This document shows positions 1-11,492 of a stretch of DNA of 46,201 bases, piece by piece (position 1 is the stretch's first letter; each line of letters begins with the position of its first letter). A program made the position numbers and the translations under genes. Source of the stretch: Parvularia atlantis (Eukaryota; Opisthokonta; Rotosphaerida); contig CALSCO010000546.1 of assembly GCA_943704415.1 (NCBI GenBank), positions 1-46,201 of the forward strand, written 5' to 3'. The notes below the pieces were generated by a model. It saw nothing but the letters and a program-made list of their open reading frames with translations, was not told the DNA's origin and made no database searches.

Positions 1-1999
1 GGGGGGGCGCTTACGGCCGTGCGGGCGTGCGCAGTGCAAGGGGAGGCACACGCGGCGGTACCTCGACGGCGCGCACGCCATCGTCATGGTTTTTGACGTG
101 GGCAACCTCAAGAGCGTGCAGGCCGTGGACGAGTGGCGGCTCGTGATCGAGCACACGTTCTCCGTGCGCGCTCGCTCGCGCAGCCCTCATGTCGCTGTCA
201 CCGTGACTGACGTGGGCACACCGCGCGCAGGGCCGCGGCGCCATCAATGGCGTTAAACTCAGCAGCCTCAGCCTGCCCGTCTTCGCCCCCGGCGCGCTGC
301 AGCAGCGCCCGCCGATGATCCTCCTCGCCAACAAGAGCGACGAGGGCCGGACGGTGATCAAGCCGGGCGACCTGGACGTCGTGCGTGCGACGACGGCGAC
401 GCGGGCGCACGCTGACAGAGCGCTCCGGGCAGTACGTGCGCAAGTGCGGCTACCTGAGCTGGCACCTCGTCTCGGCGCGCACGGGTTCGCCCGCGCCTGC
501 GCCTGCGTGTGCGCGCCGGCCTTACGCGTCGCGCGCAGGCCACAATGTCGTCGAGGCCATCTCGTCGCTGCTGGAGCAGGTTGTCGACCAGGTCGCTTAC
601 GAGCGCCTCACGGCCAAGTGCCAGCGTCAGCTCGCCGAGTCGTATCGGCGGAACCTCAAGGCGCCGACCGTGCTCGACGTGGCCACATACAGCGCCGACG
701 GTGCGCCCGAGAAGGCCTCGCACGGTGCGTACACTGTTCACGCACGAGCGCGGCAGGTGCGGACGACGGCGCGTCGCAGCGCGGCTCGCACACGACCTCG
801 CCCATGCGCGTCGGCACGCCGTCGCCGTCGATCGCCATGCGGTAGCGAGGCACCACGCCAAAGCGTGTCGTTGCTGACGCAGCGCGTGCGCAGGCGGCAC
901 ACGAGCGAGCGGGGGCCGTCGTCGTCGTCCATGGAGGGCGCTGCTGGCAGCGTCGCCTCGTCGTTCCGCAGCCTCGCGCCGGCCGAGCTGGCCGTAGTGG
1001 GCCGCGATCGCAGCCTCTCGATCAGCTCGTCGATGCCGTCGCTGCGCGAGCTCGAGGTGCGCACGCGCCGTACCGTACGCACACAATTGACACCACTTTG
1101 CCAGAACCGCGGCAACGACTTTTACCTCCGTCTCGAGCGGCAGCTTCAGCGCTACGCCGGCCTGGTCTCGCCCGCGCGGCGGGCCGACGTGAGCGTGCTC
1201 GAGTCGCGGGTGCGCGCTGTGGCCGTGGTGCAGGCGCCGCTGACACGTTCGGTCGCCGTCGCAGCGCACGACCGAGTACGCCACGTTCAAGCGGCGCTGC
1301 CTCGACATCGCTAACCAGGTCGTGTCGCTCGGGCTGGACGGCGCAATGGAGCTGCCGGCGCTGGGCAGGAGGTGGGCCCGAGCGCGCACAACACACGCAC
1401 GCTGCTGACGACGCGCCCCGCGCAGCGACGACGTCGTCAACCAGCACGCGGAGCTCAACCTGCTGCTGACCGAGGCGGTCAACAAGTGGCGCCAGGTTGC
1501 GCGTGCGCACGGCGCGCGGGCGCGAGCCGCTGACCTGTGGCACACAGTTGCTGGACCAGCTGCACCTCGAGCTCGTGCTCGAGCACCGCCCGCACAGCCT
1601 GGCCATGGGCGCGTCGAGCCCGCTTGACGGCGACGAGTGCGCCGACCGCCGCACTGCCGTCCGTCGCTGACGCACACGCGCGCGCGAAAGCAGCACCGGC
1701 AACGACGACCTGCTCAGCCACGGCTCGTCGCGCATGTCGGTCACGTCGGCCGAGGTGCGCAGCGCGCCGGCTTTGCGTTCGCCGCGTGGCTCATCGCCGC
1801 TCGACCCGCGCAGGCCGCGCACGACGGCTCGCGGCGGTCGTCGCTATCCGTAGAGGCCGCCCTGGCCGTGTCGCCCAACGCGCTTAGCCCGCCGTCGGCC
1901 GCGCGCTGGCTGCACGACACCGAGGCCGCCGGGTCCGCGGGCGAGGCACCGGGGCGGCGGCGCTTTGGCTTTGGCTACCGGCACAATGCACAAAGCTGA
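1..1999 (+). CDS. Rab32-like small GTPase with long C-terminal extension (5' partial)
   Basis: The window opens inside the GTPase domain. After an acceptor near 32, an exon encodes RRYLDGAHAIVMVFDV, the strand after the G3 loop. Next come the G4 motif in ILLANKSDEG (about 318-347) and the G5-like LVSAR (about 469-483), then GHNVVEAISSLLEQVV. The layout 'LLANKSD...gy..W..vSA..g.NV.EA' resembles Rab32/38. The protein does not stop there. Introns carry the frame past an apparent TAG at 841-843, which lies inside a good intron (GTAGCG...GCTGAC...GCAG). The extension is Ser-rich, then has helical exons (for example DFYLRLERQLQRYAG and HAELNLLLTEAVNKWRQ), then a Ser-rich tail ending YRHNAQS at 1999. 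Rab proteins normally end in prenylated cysteines soon after the G domain; this one does not. GTPase identity is solid, Rab32 affinity moderate, extension function unknown. The P-loop and switch regions lie outside the window. Confidence 0.75.
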
Positions 2000-2003
2000 G
2001 CAT

Positions 2004-3576
2004 TCACAGGCCCAGGTCCATGCTGTCCTCGGCGAAAACCCACTGCCGCAGCGTCTCATCGTACCCGCACGACCAGAGGCAGCCGCGCGCCGGGTCGAAG
2101 CTCAGGTCGCGCACGTTCTTCGTATGGTCGTCGAGCGTGTAAACGATCGAGCGGTTGGCGACCTCGAACGCGCAGATGAGGCGGTCCTGCGGCGCGGCTG
2201 AGCGAAGCGCGCACGCGCGGCTGATGCACGCACCCTCGACGTCACCCAGAAGTACTTGCCCGACGGGTGCCACGCCACACGCGGCTGGCTGTACTCGTTG
2301 TTGTCAACGCCGTAAAAGTTGAGCACCTGGTCCTCCGACAGCGTGCGGAAGAGGATGAGGCGCGACTTGTCTGTGGCGACGAGCAGGTACTTGCCGTCGG
2401 GCGAGAAGGCCGCTGCGGCGGCGAGCGCGCGTGAGCCAGCTTGTGTACAGCCCGCGCGCGTGATTGCGCACTCTCGATCGCCGTGAAGCTCACAAAGTCG
2501 TCCTTGTTGGCGTTCATGTTGAAGCGCTGCACCGACAAGTCCGCCAGGTTGACGTAATGCAGGTAGTTGTCGTCGCGCACGGTCAGCACCATCTGCGTGC
2601 CGTCGGGCGTGAAGCTGACGGTCTGCGGCGCAGGCGGGGGTCAGCAGGCGCACGCCCGCGGGGTCAAACGAGCGAGCGCGCCTCAGCGTTGCCACGCAGC
2701 GGGAAGCGGTGCACGAGGTCGAAGCGTGTGGCGTCGTCGGCGCGCGCGCGGTACAGGCACGCGGTCTTGTCGTACGAGCACGTGGCAAAGTGGCGCCCGT
2801 CCGGCGACCCTGGGTGCGCGCATGTGAGCCCGACGAGCGAGGCGCGACGCCGGGCGCAGACGCACACTTGCACCGGACGACGTACTTGTGGTGGTCCTTC
2901 CACGACTGCACGACCGCGCGGTCATCCGGCACGTCAATGTCGAGCAGATGGTGCGTGCCGTCCATGCTGCACGTGAGCAGGAGGTTGGGCAGCGTCGGGT
3001 GGAAGTCGACGCCGAGCACGCCAGCCTTGTGGTGCTGCAGCGTGCGCACGACGCGGCCCGAGGGCAGGTCGACGATTCGCACGGTGCGGTCGGTGCCGCC
3101 CGACGCGAGCACGTCGCGCGCGGCGTTGGCCCGCACGGTCAGGATGTTGCCGATGTGCGTGCCGGTGATCGTGCGCTCGAGCGCGTTCGGGATGCGGCGG
3201 TCGCCGGGCTGAGCGAGAGCCTCATCATCGCTGCGCTGCTCTCTGCGCGCGCGCCTCGGCCGTGAGGTGTACGCGAGGTGGGGGCGAGGCGGCTGCGAAT
3301 TGGGAAGGCGCACTTGCTGCGCATGCTCAGGCCGGCCATGCGCGCGGTCAGCTGCGCCTCGGCATGCTGGTTGAGGATCGCCATTAGCTCGCCCGAGGGC
3401 ACGGCATGGTGCACAAAGTCCTGCTGCGACTCCTCCTGCAGCGCGCTCAGCGTCAGCTCGAAGCCCTGCTCCTTGAGGAAGTGCTGCGGGCGGGCGGAGC
3501 GGCGGTCAGCGGGTTCGCCCGCGCCGTCACCCAACGCGCGCGCCTGCACGAGCGTGATCACACGCCGTGTGTCCAT
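2004..3576 (-). CDS. LisH-WD40 repeat protein
   Basis: Start ATG is at 3576 on the minus strand. Exon 1 (MDTRRVITL) joins across an intron of about 66 nt to HFLKEQGFELTLSALQEES, which together form a LisH dimerisation motif. At least six WD-like blades follow: NILTVRANAARDVLASGGTD, GVLGVDFHPTLPNLLLTCS, DGRHFATCSYDKTACLY, VSFTPDGTQMVLTVRDD, AAFSPDGKYLLVATDKSR and VRDLSFDPARGCLWSCGYDE. The product is about 380 residues and probably a seven-bladed propeller scaffold. About six introns have GTGCG donors and acceptors that keep frame. I do not recognise the exact subfamily; LisH-WD40 proteins act in ubiquitin ligase, splicing or microtubule complexes, so partner and location are open. The stop codon is 4 bp from the stop of the convergent GTPase gene. 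The start lies 242 bp from the divergent RhoGAP gene. Confidence 0.8.
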
Positions 3577-3818
3577 GCCCACATGCACTAATGTTTTTCC
3601 GCTTTTAGCAGCACGTTGCCCTTCTCGTTCCCGTGGCGTGCCGCGCACTGCCTGCCGCCGCGTCGGCTGCGGTCTCACCCGGGGCCGCCCCTCACCCCGC
3701 TCGGCGCGCACAGCAACTGCAGCTCCAGCAGCCGCGCACGTGCGCGACGCGGCCGGGCATCGACGCAGCGCCCCACCGCCACCACCACCACCACTACAAA
3801 GCAACGACGACCCGCGGG
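3577..3818. promoter_or_regulatory. Shared intergenic region between LisH-WD40 and RhoGAP genes
   Basis: These 242 bp separate two divergent start codons. They hold no convincing coding exon. An AT-richer patch (about 3588-3608) lies just upstream of the WD40 start. A short CAC triplet repeat near 3777-3792 lies just upstream of the RhoGAP start. Both promoters must sit here or inside the flanking genes; no TATA box is evident. Confidence 0.4.
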
Positions 3819-6800
3819 ATGGCCGCGCCGCCCGTGTTGCGCATCGACACGGCCGCGTCGGCCGCGGCCGGGCCACCGCCGATCGAGAACGACGAGGTCC
3901 GCGCCGCGTACGCGTTCGTGCGCGCCGAGGGCGGCCCGCAGCGGTGGTGCGACGCGCCGCTGATGTGACCGGCACTGCGCGCTTAACCCCCCCCCTCTTC
4001 CCTCTTCCCTCCCCCAGGCTCGTGCTCGAGAACAAGCGCACGGGGATGTGCCTCAAGGCCAGCGGCGAGGGCGGCCTGGACGTGCTCCGGGCGCAGTTTG
4101 AGGGCAACGACGCGCAGATCCTCTTCGGCTACACGCGCCTGACCGACCCCCACCAGCACACGCCCGTCTACGTCGTGCTCTCGTTCATGCACCCGCGCGC
4201 CTCGAGCATCCAGAAGGCGCGGCGGTCCGTCGCCATGCAGCTGATCACGTCGCTCTTCGAGGTGCGCGCCGCTCGCCCGCCGCGCCACGAGCCCTCAGCG
4301 CCCTGTGCGCGTGCGCGCAGAATGCCGCCGTGTTCACGTTCAGCGACCTGGCCGAGCTCAGCGAGGAGCTGGTGCTGCAGAAGACCGCGCAGAAGGCGAC
4401 GTCGCCGTCGCTGCAGAACCGCTCAAGCTTTCTGCGCACGCTGCGCTCGCTCCGCAGCAACGGCGGTGCGCGCACACGGAGGGCCTTAGGCGGGGGCTGA
4501 CAACGACGACGCAGTGCTCATTGACCCGTCCACGCCCGTGTTTGCACCGCGGCCCGGCGTGCCGCAGTACGACGGGCAAGAAGCGTCGCGCAGCAGCGAG
4601 CAGCTCGACGCGCCGGCCCAGCCCACGCGCGACGAGTCCACGCCGACCAACATCGTCCCGCCCGTCATTGCCGAGCCCGACGACGGCCGCGATGACAACA
4701 AGGGCTCGGCACCGCACCCGCCCGCGCCCGCCACGCCCGCAGACGACGCAGAGGGCCTGCTCTCGCCCGACTCGGAGCCGCACACGCCCAGCAGTGCTCT
4801 CGAAGCAAGGCGCGACAGCGAAGGCAAGTCGCCGCGCAAGCGCACGATCAAGGCCAAGGCCAAGGAGAAGGAGAAGGCCAAGGCTGAGCGCGACAAGGAC
4901 TTGGCCGAGAAAGAAGCGGCGGCCGCCAGCGCGTCTGCCGCGCCCGTCGTCGTCGTCGCCGCCCCTACGCCGACCGAGCCCGAGCCCGCCACGCCGACCA
5001 CGGCCACGGCCTCGCCCATGGACGAGGGCGACGCGTCCAGGAAGAAGCTCAAGGGCAGCGGCACGAAGAAGGCCAAGACGTGCGCGCCACCCAACGCTGC
5101 AGTGCTGTGGCCCCGCTGACGTCGCCGTTCGTTGCCGTGCGACAGCAGCCCCAGGCCATCCGACGACAAGGTCATCACGACGATCACGACCGAGATAAAG
5201 ATGCTCAACGTTGAGGAGGCGGTGAGTGGCGAATCGCGCGCGCCTCTTCTCGCCACAGCCTCGTGACGCGCCGTCCTCGCATCGCCCAGCCCGCCGAGCC
5301 CAAGCCCAAGCTCAACCGCGTCGCGTCGAAGAAGTCCGGCAAGAGCAAGTCCGGCACGGGACGGAAGGCGAGCGTGAGTGGGGATGACGCGCCCGAGAGC
5401 GCGCAGGCCTCCGCCTCGACGCCGGCCGGTGCGCCCCTTCCCGCGCTACTGCCGCGGGTAGCGGCACTGAGCACGCCGTGCACGCGCACACCAGCAGAGG
5501 GTGAGGCGCTGCTGACGATCAAGATCGACTACGCTGAGGAGACCGGGCCGCACGCGAGCTCGGCAGCACCGCCGTCGTCGTCCGGGTCCGAAAAGTCGGA
5601 TGCGGCGCCGCCGCCCGACAAGCGCAAGTCGGCGATCAACAGCGCGCTCGGGCGCAAGGACTCGGCCAAGTGCGCCCGCGTGCCGCGGCCTGCCCGGCAC
5701 AGCACAAGCTGACGGTCGCGCGACGCAGGCGCAAGGCCAACTCGCTCACGCAATTTGACGCGATCAAGTTCAAGGGGTCGCGCAGCGATCCCGCCCTGAT
5801 CGCCGAGGCCGACCGCGCCTAGTATGCACGCGCTTGCCCGGCCCCAGGGCGTCGCGACGGCTGACCGTGTGCGCCTACGCGTGCGCTCAGCGATGCCTTG
5901 TCGGCCGCGCACCGCAAGCAGGTGTCGGAGGACCCGGGCGTGACGCACACGCGCGGGCTGTCTGTGGCGTCGTCGGAGGTGCGCCTCGACCGGGGACGCG
6001 ATCGTGCGCGTGTGCGCTGACCTGCCCGATGCGATGCGCGCACACAGGAGGGCGAGACGTACGTGGCCAAGGTGGACCACCTCGCGTCGACCCTGGACGA
6101 GCTCATGTTCCTCAAGGGCGAGCTGATCTACGTGATCGACAAGTCGTCCGACCTCGAGTGGCGGGTGCGTGCGGGTGCGTGCGTCGCGGCCGTGCTGACA
6201 CGCGCGCCTGTGCCGATCAGGGAATCTGCTCCGGCGTGGAGGGCAAGCTCGACCCGAACGACGTCATGCCGTGGACCGGCACAAGTGAGTCCATCGCGTC
6301 GACCTCGCCCGCGCCGAGCGAGCCCGAGGACGACGGTGCGCCTCTGCGCGCGCCAGGCGTCGCGAACCTGACGCACGCGTGCACGCACTATGCAGACCAC
6401 GACAAGCGCTCGACCTCGACCAAGGACAGCGCCTCGAACGCGCTCAACGACTATGAGGACATGACGATCGAGAGTGCGATCGAGTGGCTCGACGACGCGG
6501 GCTTCCCGCAGTACGCGGACAAGTTTGAGGGTGTGTGCGCAGTGCGTGGGCGTGCGACCGGGCGCTCACCGGTGCGCGCGGGTGCAGACGGCGAGCTGGT
6601 TGACGAAAACTTCATTGTACAGTCGCACGAGCTGCTGTCGAGCGTGCAGCTGCAGGCGCTGCTGCGGCGCGTGCGGGTGCGTTTGCCTCGGCCGGGTTGT
6701 GAGCGGCGCTGACGCGTGCGCGCAGTTCCTCAACCTCTCGCTCGAGAACGAGTTTCTCACGCTGCAGGGCGGCAAGATCCCGTCCGCTGGGCCAGAGACG

Positions 6801-8441
6801 GCCGACGACGAGCAGCCGATGCACACGCGCAAGTCCAACCCGTTCAGGCTACCGGCTGTGCGCCTCGCCTCGCGGCGCTGTGGCTAGAATCGCGCCTGAC
6901 ACGACCGTGCTCGTGCACGCGCAGATCCGCAAGATGTTCAGCGCGAGCACCGAGTCGGACAAGGACGCCAAGCTGAAGGAGTTCCGGGACCGGATGAAGC
7001 GCTCGCCGTCCAAGCGGCGCGTGCGGCAAAAGATGATCTCGGAGCTGTCGCAGGAGGAGGTGCGCGCGTGCGCTCTCTTTGCACTGGCTCGCGGCTGACT
7101 GGCACACGCGCGTGCCCAAGCTCGTGCACGCGGAGAAGCTTGCGCTGCTGCAGTTTACGGGCATGGTCGAGCAGCGCGGGTCAAGGCTGCGCGACAACTG
7201 GAAGTGGACGATCGACACGCTCAAGAAGACAATCTCGGCCGAAAAGCCCAAAGGTGCGCCACTGCGCTCGCGGGCACGCAGCCGCCCTGACCGCGGTGTG
7301 CAGCGACCGACTCGAAGGCCGTCTTTGGCGTGGAGTTATCGGATACGGTCGCCAAGCGCGGCGTGCGCACGACGTGGTCGCACGGCTTCATCCCGCTCTT
7401 CCTCAAGAACCTGATCGAGTTCTTGAGCCGCGAGGGTGCGCGCTTGCAGGGCGGGGCATACGAGCGCAGGCTCACGCGCACGTGCCGCAGGCATCAACAC
7501 CGAGGGCATCTTCCGCGTGCCGGGCAATACGAAGCGCATCGAGCAGCTGCGCGAGCAGTGCGACAAGACAGGCGGGCCACTCGACCTGCACGGCGAGAAA
7601 GTGCACGTGCGTGGCGGCCGGGGCGGCGGCTGGCGTCTGCGGCGCGAATGAACCCACACACGACCCACACACACGCGGGGGGGGGGCGCACAGGATGTGG
7701 CGGGCCTGCTGAAAAAGTACCTCGCCGAGCTGCCGGACCCGCTGTTCACGTCGGACCTGTACAGAAACTACGCCGCCGTGGACAGTGCGTCGGCGGCAGG
7801 CGCTGTAGCGCCCGCGCTCACCTCACCCCGCGCGGCCCCGCAGAGCTGCCCGGCAAGAAGGAGCAGCTGCAGGCGCTGCAGCTGCTGTCGATCATGCTGC
7901 CGGTGGCGCACCGCGACCTGGCCGCGGTCATGCTCAAATTCATGGCGCTCATCAGCAACAACAAGTGCGTGCCCCGCCCGCGCCGCCTGTGCAGATCGCG
8001 TGCTGACGGCGGCGCGGCGCCCAGCGCGGTCAACAAGATGACGCCGGACAACGTCGCCATTTGCCTCGGCCCTGCGCTGTTCCGCGACGCGCGGTGCGCT
8101 TCAGGGAAGGCCGCACTTACAGTGCTTGTGGGCTGAGCGTGCGCCGCAGGGACAAGCCCTCGCTCATCACCGACTCGAAGCGGGCGATGGAGAAGGAGGC
8201 CGAGCGGCAACGCGCGATCCGCAAGGTGCTCACGCTCATGATCGAGAACCAGTCGCTGCTGTGGCAGGTGCCGCTCGAGCTGCAGGAGCAGCTCGAGGAC
8301 GCGAGCCTGAGCAAGCCGCCAGCGTGCGTGTGAACGCCCCCCGGCCGACTGCTCTCGCAACTCACGCGGTGGGTGGCGCACAGCATGCGCAGCAACACCA
8401 CCAGCTTCCCGCGCAGCACGAGCGGGAGCGTCGTACCATGA
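3819..8441 (+). CDS. Multidomain RhoGAP: ADF-H, SH3-like, SAM-like, RhoGAP
   Basis: Start ATG 3819 (MAAPPVLRIDTAAS). Exons joined by GTGCG...CAG introns stay in frame to a stop at 8441, giving roughly 1,150-1,200 residues. Domains in order: an ADF-H/coactosin-like fold (NDEVRAAYAFVRAEG through VYVVLSFMHPRASSIQKARR); a long Pro/Ser/Lys linker containing a basic coiled stretch (KAKAKEKEKAKAERDKD); an SH3-like module (LDELMFLKGELIYVID, then LEWR-GICSGVEGKLDPNDV, nt about 6059-6270); a SAM-like module (ESAIEWLDDAGFPQYADKFE) close to that of the DLC1 family; and a RhoGAP domain. The RhoGAP part has the arginine finger in EGIFRVPGN, then LLKKYLAELPDPLF and MTPDNVAICLGPALF, so it looks active. Its likely role is switching off Rho-family GTPases at actin structures. 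The last intron starts at the GTGCGTG near 8326 and leads to a short Ser/Thr-rich tail; reading through it would instead stop at 8333. Confidence 0.8.
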
Positions 8442-8543
8442 GCCGTGCTGCCCTTCCTGCTCTTTTGTCCCACCCGCTCGCTCGATGTGTCTTCCCTCTC
8501 GTGTCCACCCACGTCGGTCCGTCGTTGTCGTTTTTTAGGTCGA

Positions 8544-9009
8544 ATGCGGCTGCTGCCGATCCGCGCGCGGATGATCCCCGCCGCCCGGCACCTGTCGCAG
8601 GCGGCCGGGCCGGGGCAAGGGCCCACCGCCGCCGCCCGCCCGCCCGAGCCCCGGCGGCTGGACATGGCGCAGTACACGCAGGACCGCGTGAGGAACTTCT
8701 CCATCATTGCGCACATCGACCACGGCAAGAGGTGCGCTGCCGTGTGCCCGCGCGTGGTGCGGCGCTGACGGGGGCGCAGCACCCTCGCCGACCGCCTGCT
8801 CGAGCTGACGGGCACGATTCGCGTGGGGACGGGCGCCAACTACAACCGGCAGGTGCTCGACAAGCTCAAGGTCGAGCGCGAGCGCGGGATCAGTGCGCGC
8901 AGCTCCCACACGGTCGGCATCTGCGTGCTCATCTGCGCGCGGCACCGCAGCCGTCAAGGCGCAGACCGCGTCGATGTTCTACGCGCACGGCGGCCAGACG
9001 TACCTGCTT

Positions 9010-9042
<33 letters not shown>

Positions 9043-11372
9043 ACGTACGAGGTCACGCGGTCGATGGCGGCCTGCCAGGGCGCGGTGTGGCGGCGCGCAC
9101 CCGGCCCGTGTCGCGTCTGAACGCCCGCGCGCGCGCCCAAGGTGCTGCTCGTCGACGCCAACCAGGGCATCCAGGCGCAGACGCTCGCCAACTACCTCCT
9201 CGCCATCACGAACGACCTCACGGTCGTGCCCGTGCTCAACAAGGCGTGTGCGGTGCGCACGCGCGGCACCGGCGGCTGACGTGCGCACGCACAGATCGAC
9301 CTGCCCAGCGCCGACCCCGACGGCGTCGCGCGGCAGGTGCAGGCCAACATGGGCATTGACACGACCAACATCATCCGCGTGCGCCCTGCCCGCGCCCGCC
9401 GACGCGACCCGCTCAGGCGCCCCGCAGATCTCCGCCAAGACCAACACCAACATCGCAGCCGTGCTGGCGGCCGTCATCGAACACGTGCCCAGGTCTGCCA
9501 CGCTTCGTGCCCGCTTGCTAATGTGTGCTGACCGCAACACGTGGCCGGCAGCCCGAGCGGGTCTCGGGACGCGCTGCTGCGCGCGCTGCTGTTCGACTCG
9601 TGGTTTGACGAGTACCGCGGCGTCATCTGCCTGGTCAACGTCGTCGACGGCGTGCTGCGCAAGGGTGGGTGCGTGCGGTTGCGTGGTCACCAGTGCGTGA
9701 CAGAGCGTGCGCAGGCGACCGCATCATCGCGGCCGCGACCGAGGCCAAGTACGAGGTGCACGAGATCGGCATCATGCACCCGGAGCAGACGCCGACCGAC
9801 GTCCTGTGCGCGCCGTGCGGCGTGCACACAGCGGCTGACCAGCACGACGCAGCTTCGCGGGCCAGGTCGGGTACGTCATTCTCGGCATGAAGTCGGCCAA
9901 GGAGGCGCGCGTGGGCGACACGTTCTACCACCTGAAGAAGCCCGTCGAGCCGCTGCCCGGGTTCCAGCCGGCCAAGCCGATGGTGCGTGCGCGCGCGCAG
10001 GTGCAACCTCGTAACGACGTGCGCGTCACAGGTGTTTGCGGGCATCTTCCCGTCGGACGCAGACGAGTTTGACAAGCTGGCCGAGGCGCTCGACCGGTTG
10101 ACGCTTAACGACAACAGCGTCACCGTGCAGAAGGAGACGAGGTGGGCCGCGCCGGTCGGTCGCCGTGTGTGCTCAGCCACTGGCGCCGTCCAGTGTCGCG
10201 CTCGGCCAGGGCTGGCGCATCGGCTTCCTCGGCTTGCTGCACATGGACGTGTTTATCCAGCGACTCGAGCAAGAGCACAACTCAACCGTGATCGCGACCG
10301 CGCCCACCGTGCCGTACAAAGGTGCGTGCGTACTTACGTGCGCGCGTGTGTGGGGGGCTGAGCAGGCCGTGTGCATATAGCGATCGACCGCGACGGCGCC
10401 GAGACGATCATTAAGAACCCGGCCGAGTTCCCCGACGACGCCGATCTCAAGCAGACGCGGTTCGAAGAGCCCACAGTCAACGCGACGCTCATTTTCCCCA
10501 AGGAGTACCTCGGGGCGCTCATCACGCTGTGCGAGGTGCGCTGCGCACGGCTGCGGCGCGCGCGCGCGCGCACGGCGGTGACGCGCGTACAGGAGCGCCG
10601 CGGCGAGCAGCTCGAGATGTCGTTTATCAGCGACACGCGCGTGCTCATGCGCTACCGCCTGCCGCTGAGTGAGCTGGTGACGGACTTTTACGACGAGATC
10701 AAGTCGATCACAGCCGGGTACGTGTCGATGGACTACGAGGAGGCCGGGTACCAGAAGGCGCCGCTGTGCAAGGTGCGCGAGTGTGCTCGTGCGTACTGCA
10801 CGTTTAGCCGACTGAGCCGCGCGGGCCTCCCGCCAGCTGAGCATCCTGCTCAACGGCAAGCCGGTGGACGCGCTGTCGGCGATCGTTCACCGCGACCACA
10901 GCGTGCGCCTCGGCAAGGACCTCGTGCACCGGCTGAAGGACTCGATCCCTCGGTGCGCATACGTGCCTGCACGCACGCGCACCTGGCTGACACGCACGCA
11001 CGAGGCAACTGTACGAGGTGACGATCCAGGCGGCCGTGGGCGTCGGCGCAAACAAGATCCTGGCGCGCGAGAGCCTGTCGGCGCTGCGCAAGAACGTGAC
11101 GGCGCGCTGCGTGCGTCTCGGGGGGCGGCGCCTGCATGGTCGGTGCGCGCGCCTGACATGGGCGCAGTACGGCGGCGACGTCACACGCAAGATGAAGCTG
11201 CTCAACAAGCAAAAGGAGGGCAAGAAAAAAATGAAGACGATCGGGACGGTCGAGGTGCGCTCGCCCGCCCGCGTCCACTGTCGTCGCCGTCCTCACCGCC
11301 GCCCCGTAGCTGCCGCACTCCACCTTCATCGACATCATGCGCAAGCGGCCCGGCCAGAAGCCGCCATCGTGA
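8544..11372 (+). CDS. GUF1: Translation elongation factor 4 (GUF1/LepA), mitochondrial
   Basis: Ribosome-dependent GTPase of the LepA/EF4 family; the eukaryotic nuclear form works in mitochondria and is thought to rescue or back-translocate stalled ribosomes. Start ATG 8544 gives an Arg/Ala-rich, acid-poor leader ([20 protein letters not shown]) typical of a mitochondrial presequence. Motifs: [15 protein letters not shown] (P-loop, split by an intron), RERGI-TVKAQT (switch I), [13 protein letters not shown] (G3), VLNK-IDLPSA (G4), ISAKTNTNI (G5), then the LepA C-terminal domain ([48 protein letters not shown]) and a basic tail ([16 protein letters not shown]). About 16 introns leave about 650 residues, the normal family length. 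One intron (9244-9294) must use a GC donor to give NKIDLP. Stop at 11372, 120 bp from the convergent mL44 stop. Confidence 0.95.
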
Positions 11373-11492
11373 TTGACCCCCATGCACATGTGCCACCAGC
11401 ACGCACAGACGTGAACATGCACCAACAACAACGCGCGGCTGTGCAGTGATTTCCAGCCGTGCATGCTTTTCTTTTGCAGCCGCGCCGCGGCA

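Noticed and set aside
841-843. In-frame TAG as the natural end of the Rab-like gene
   Set aside because: It lies in a good intron (GTAGCG donor, GCTGAC branch, GCAG acceptor) and the next exon continues in frame with coding-like sequence.
8445-8543. Upstream start for GUF1 at 8445
   Set aside because: The codon there is GTG. The first ATG in frame, 8544, begins a convincing mitochondrial leader.
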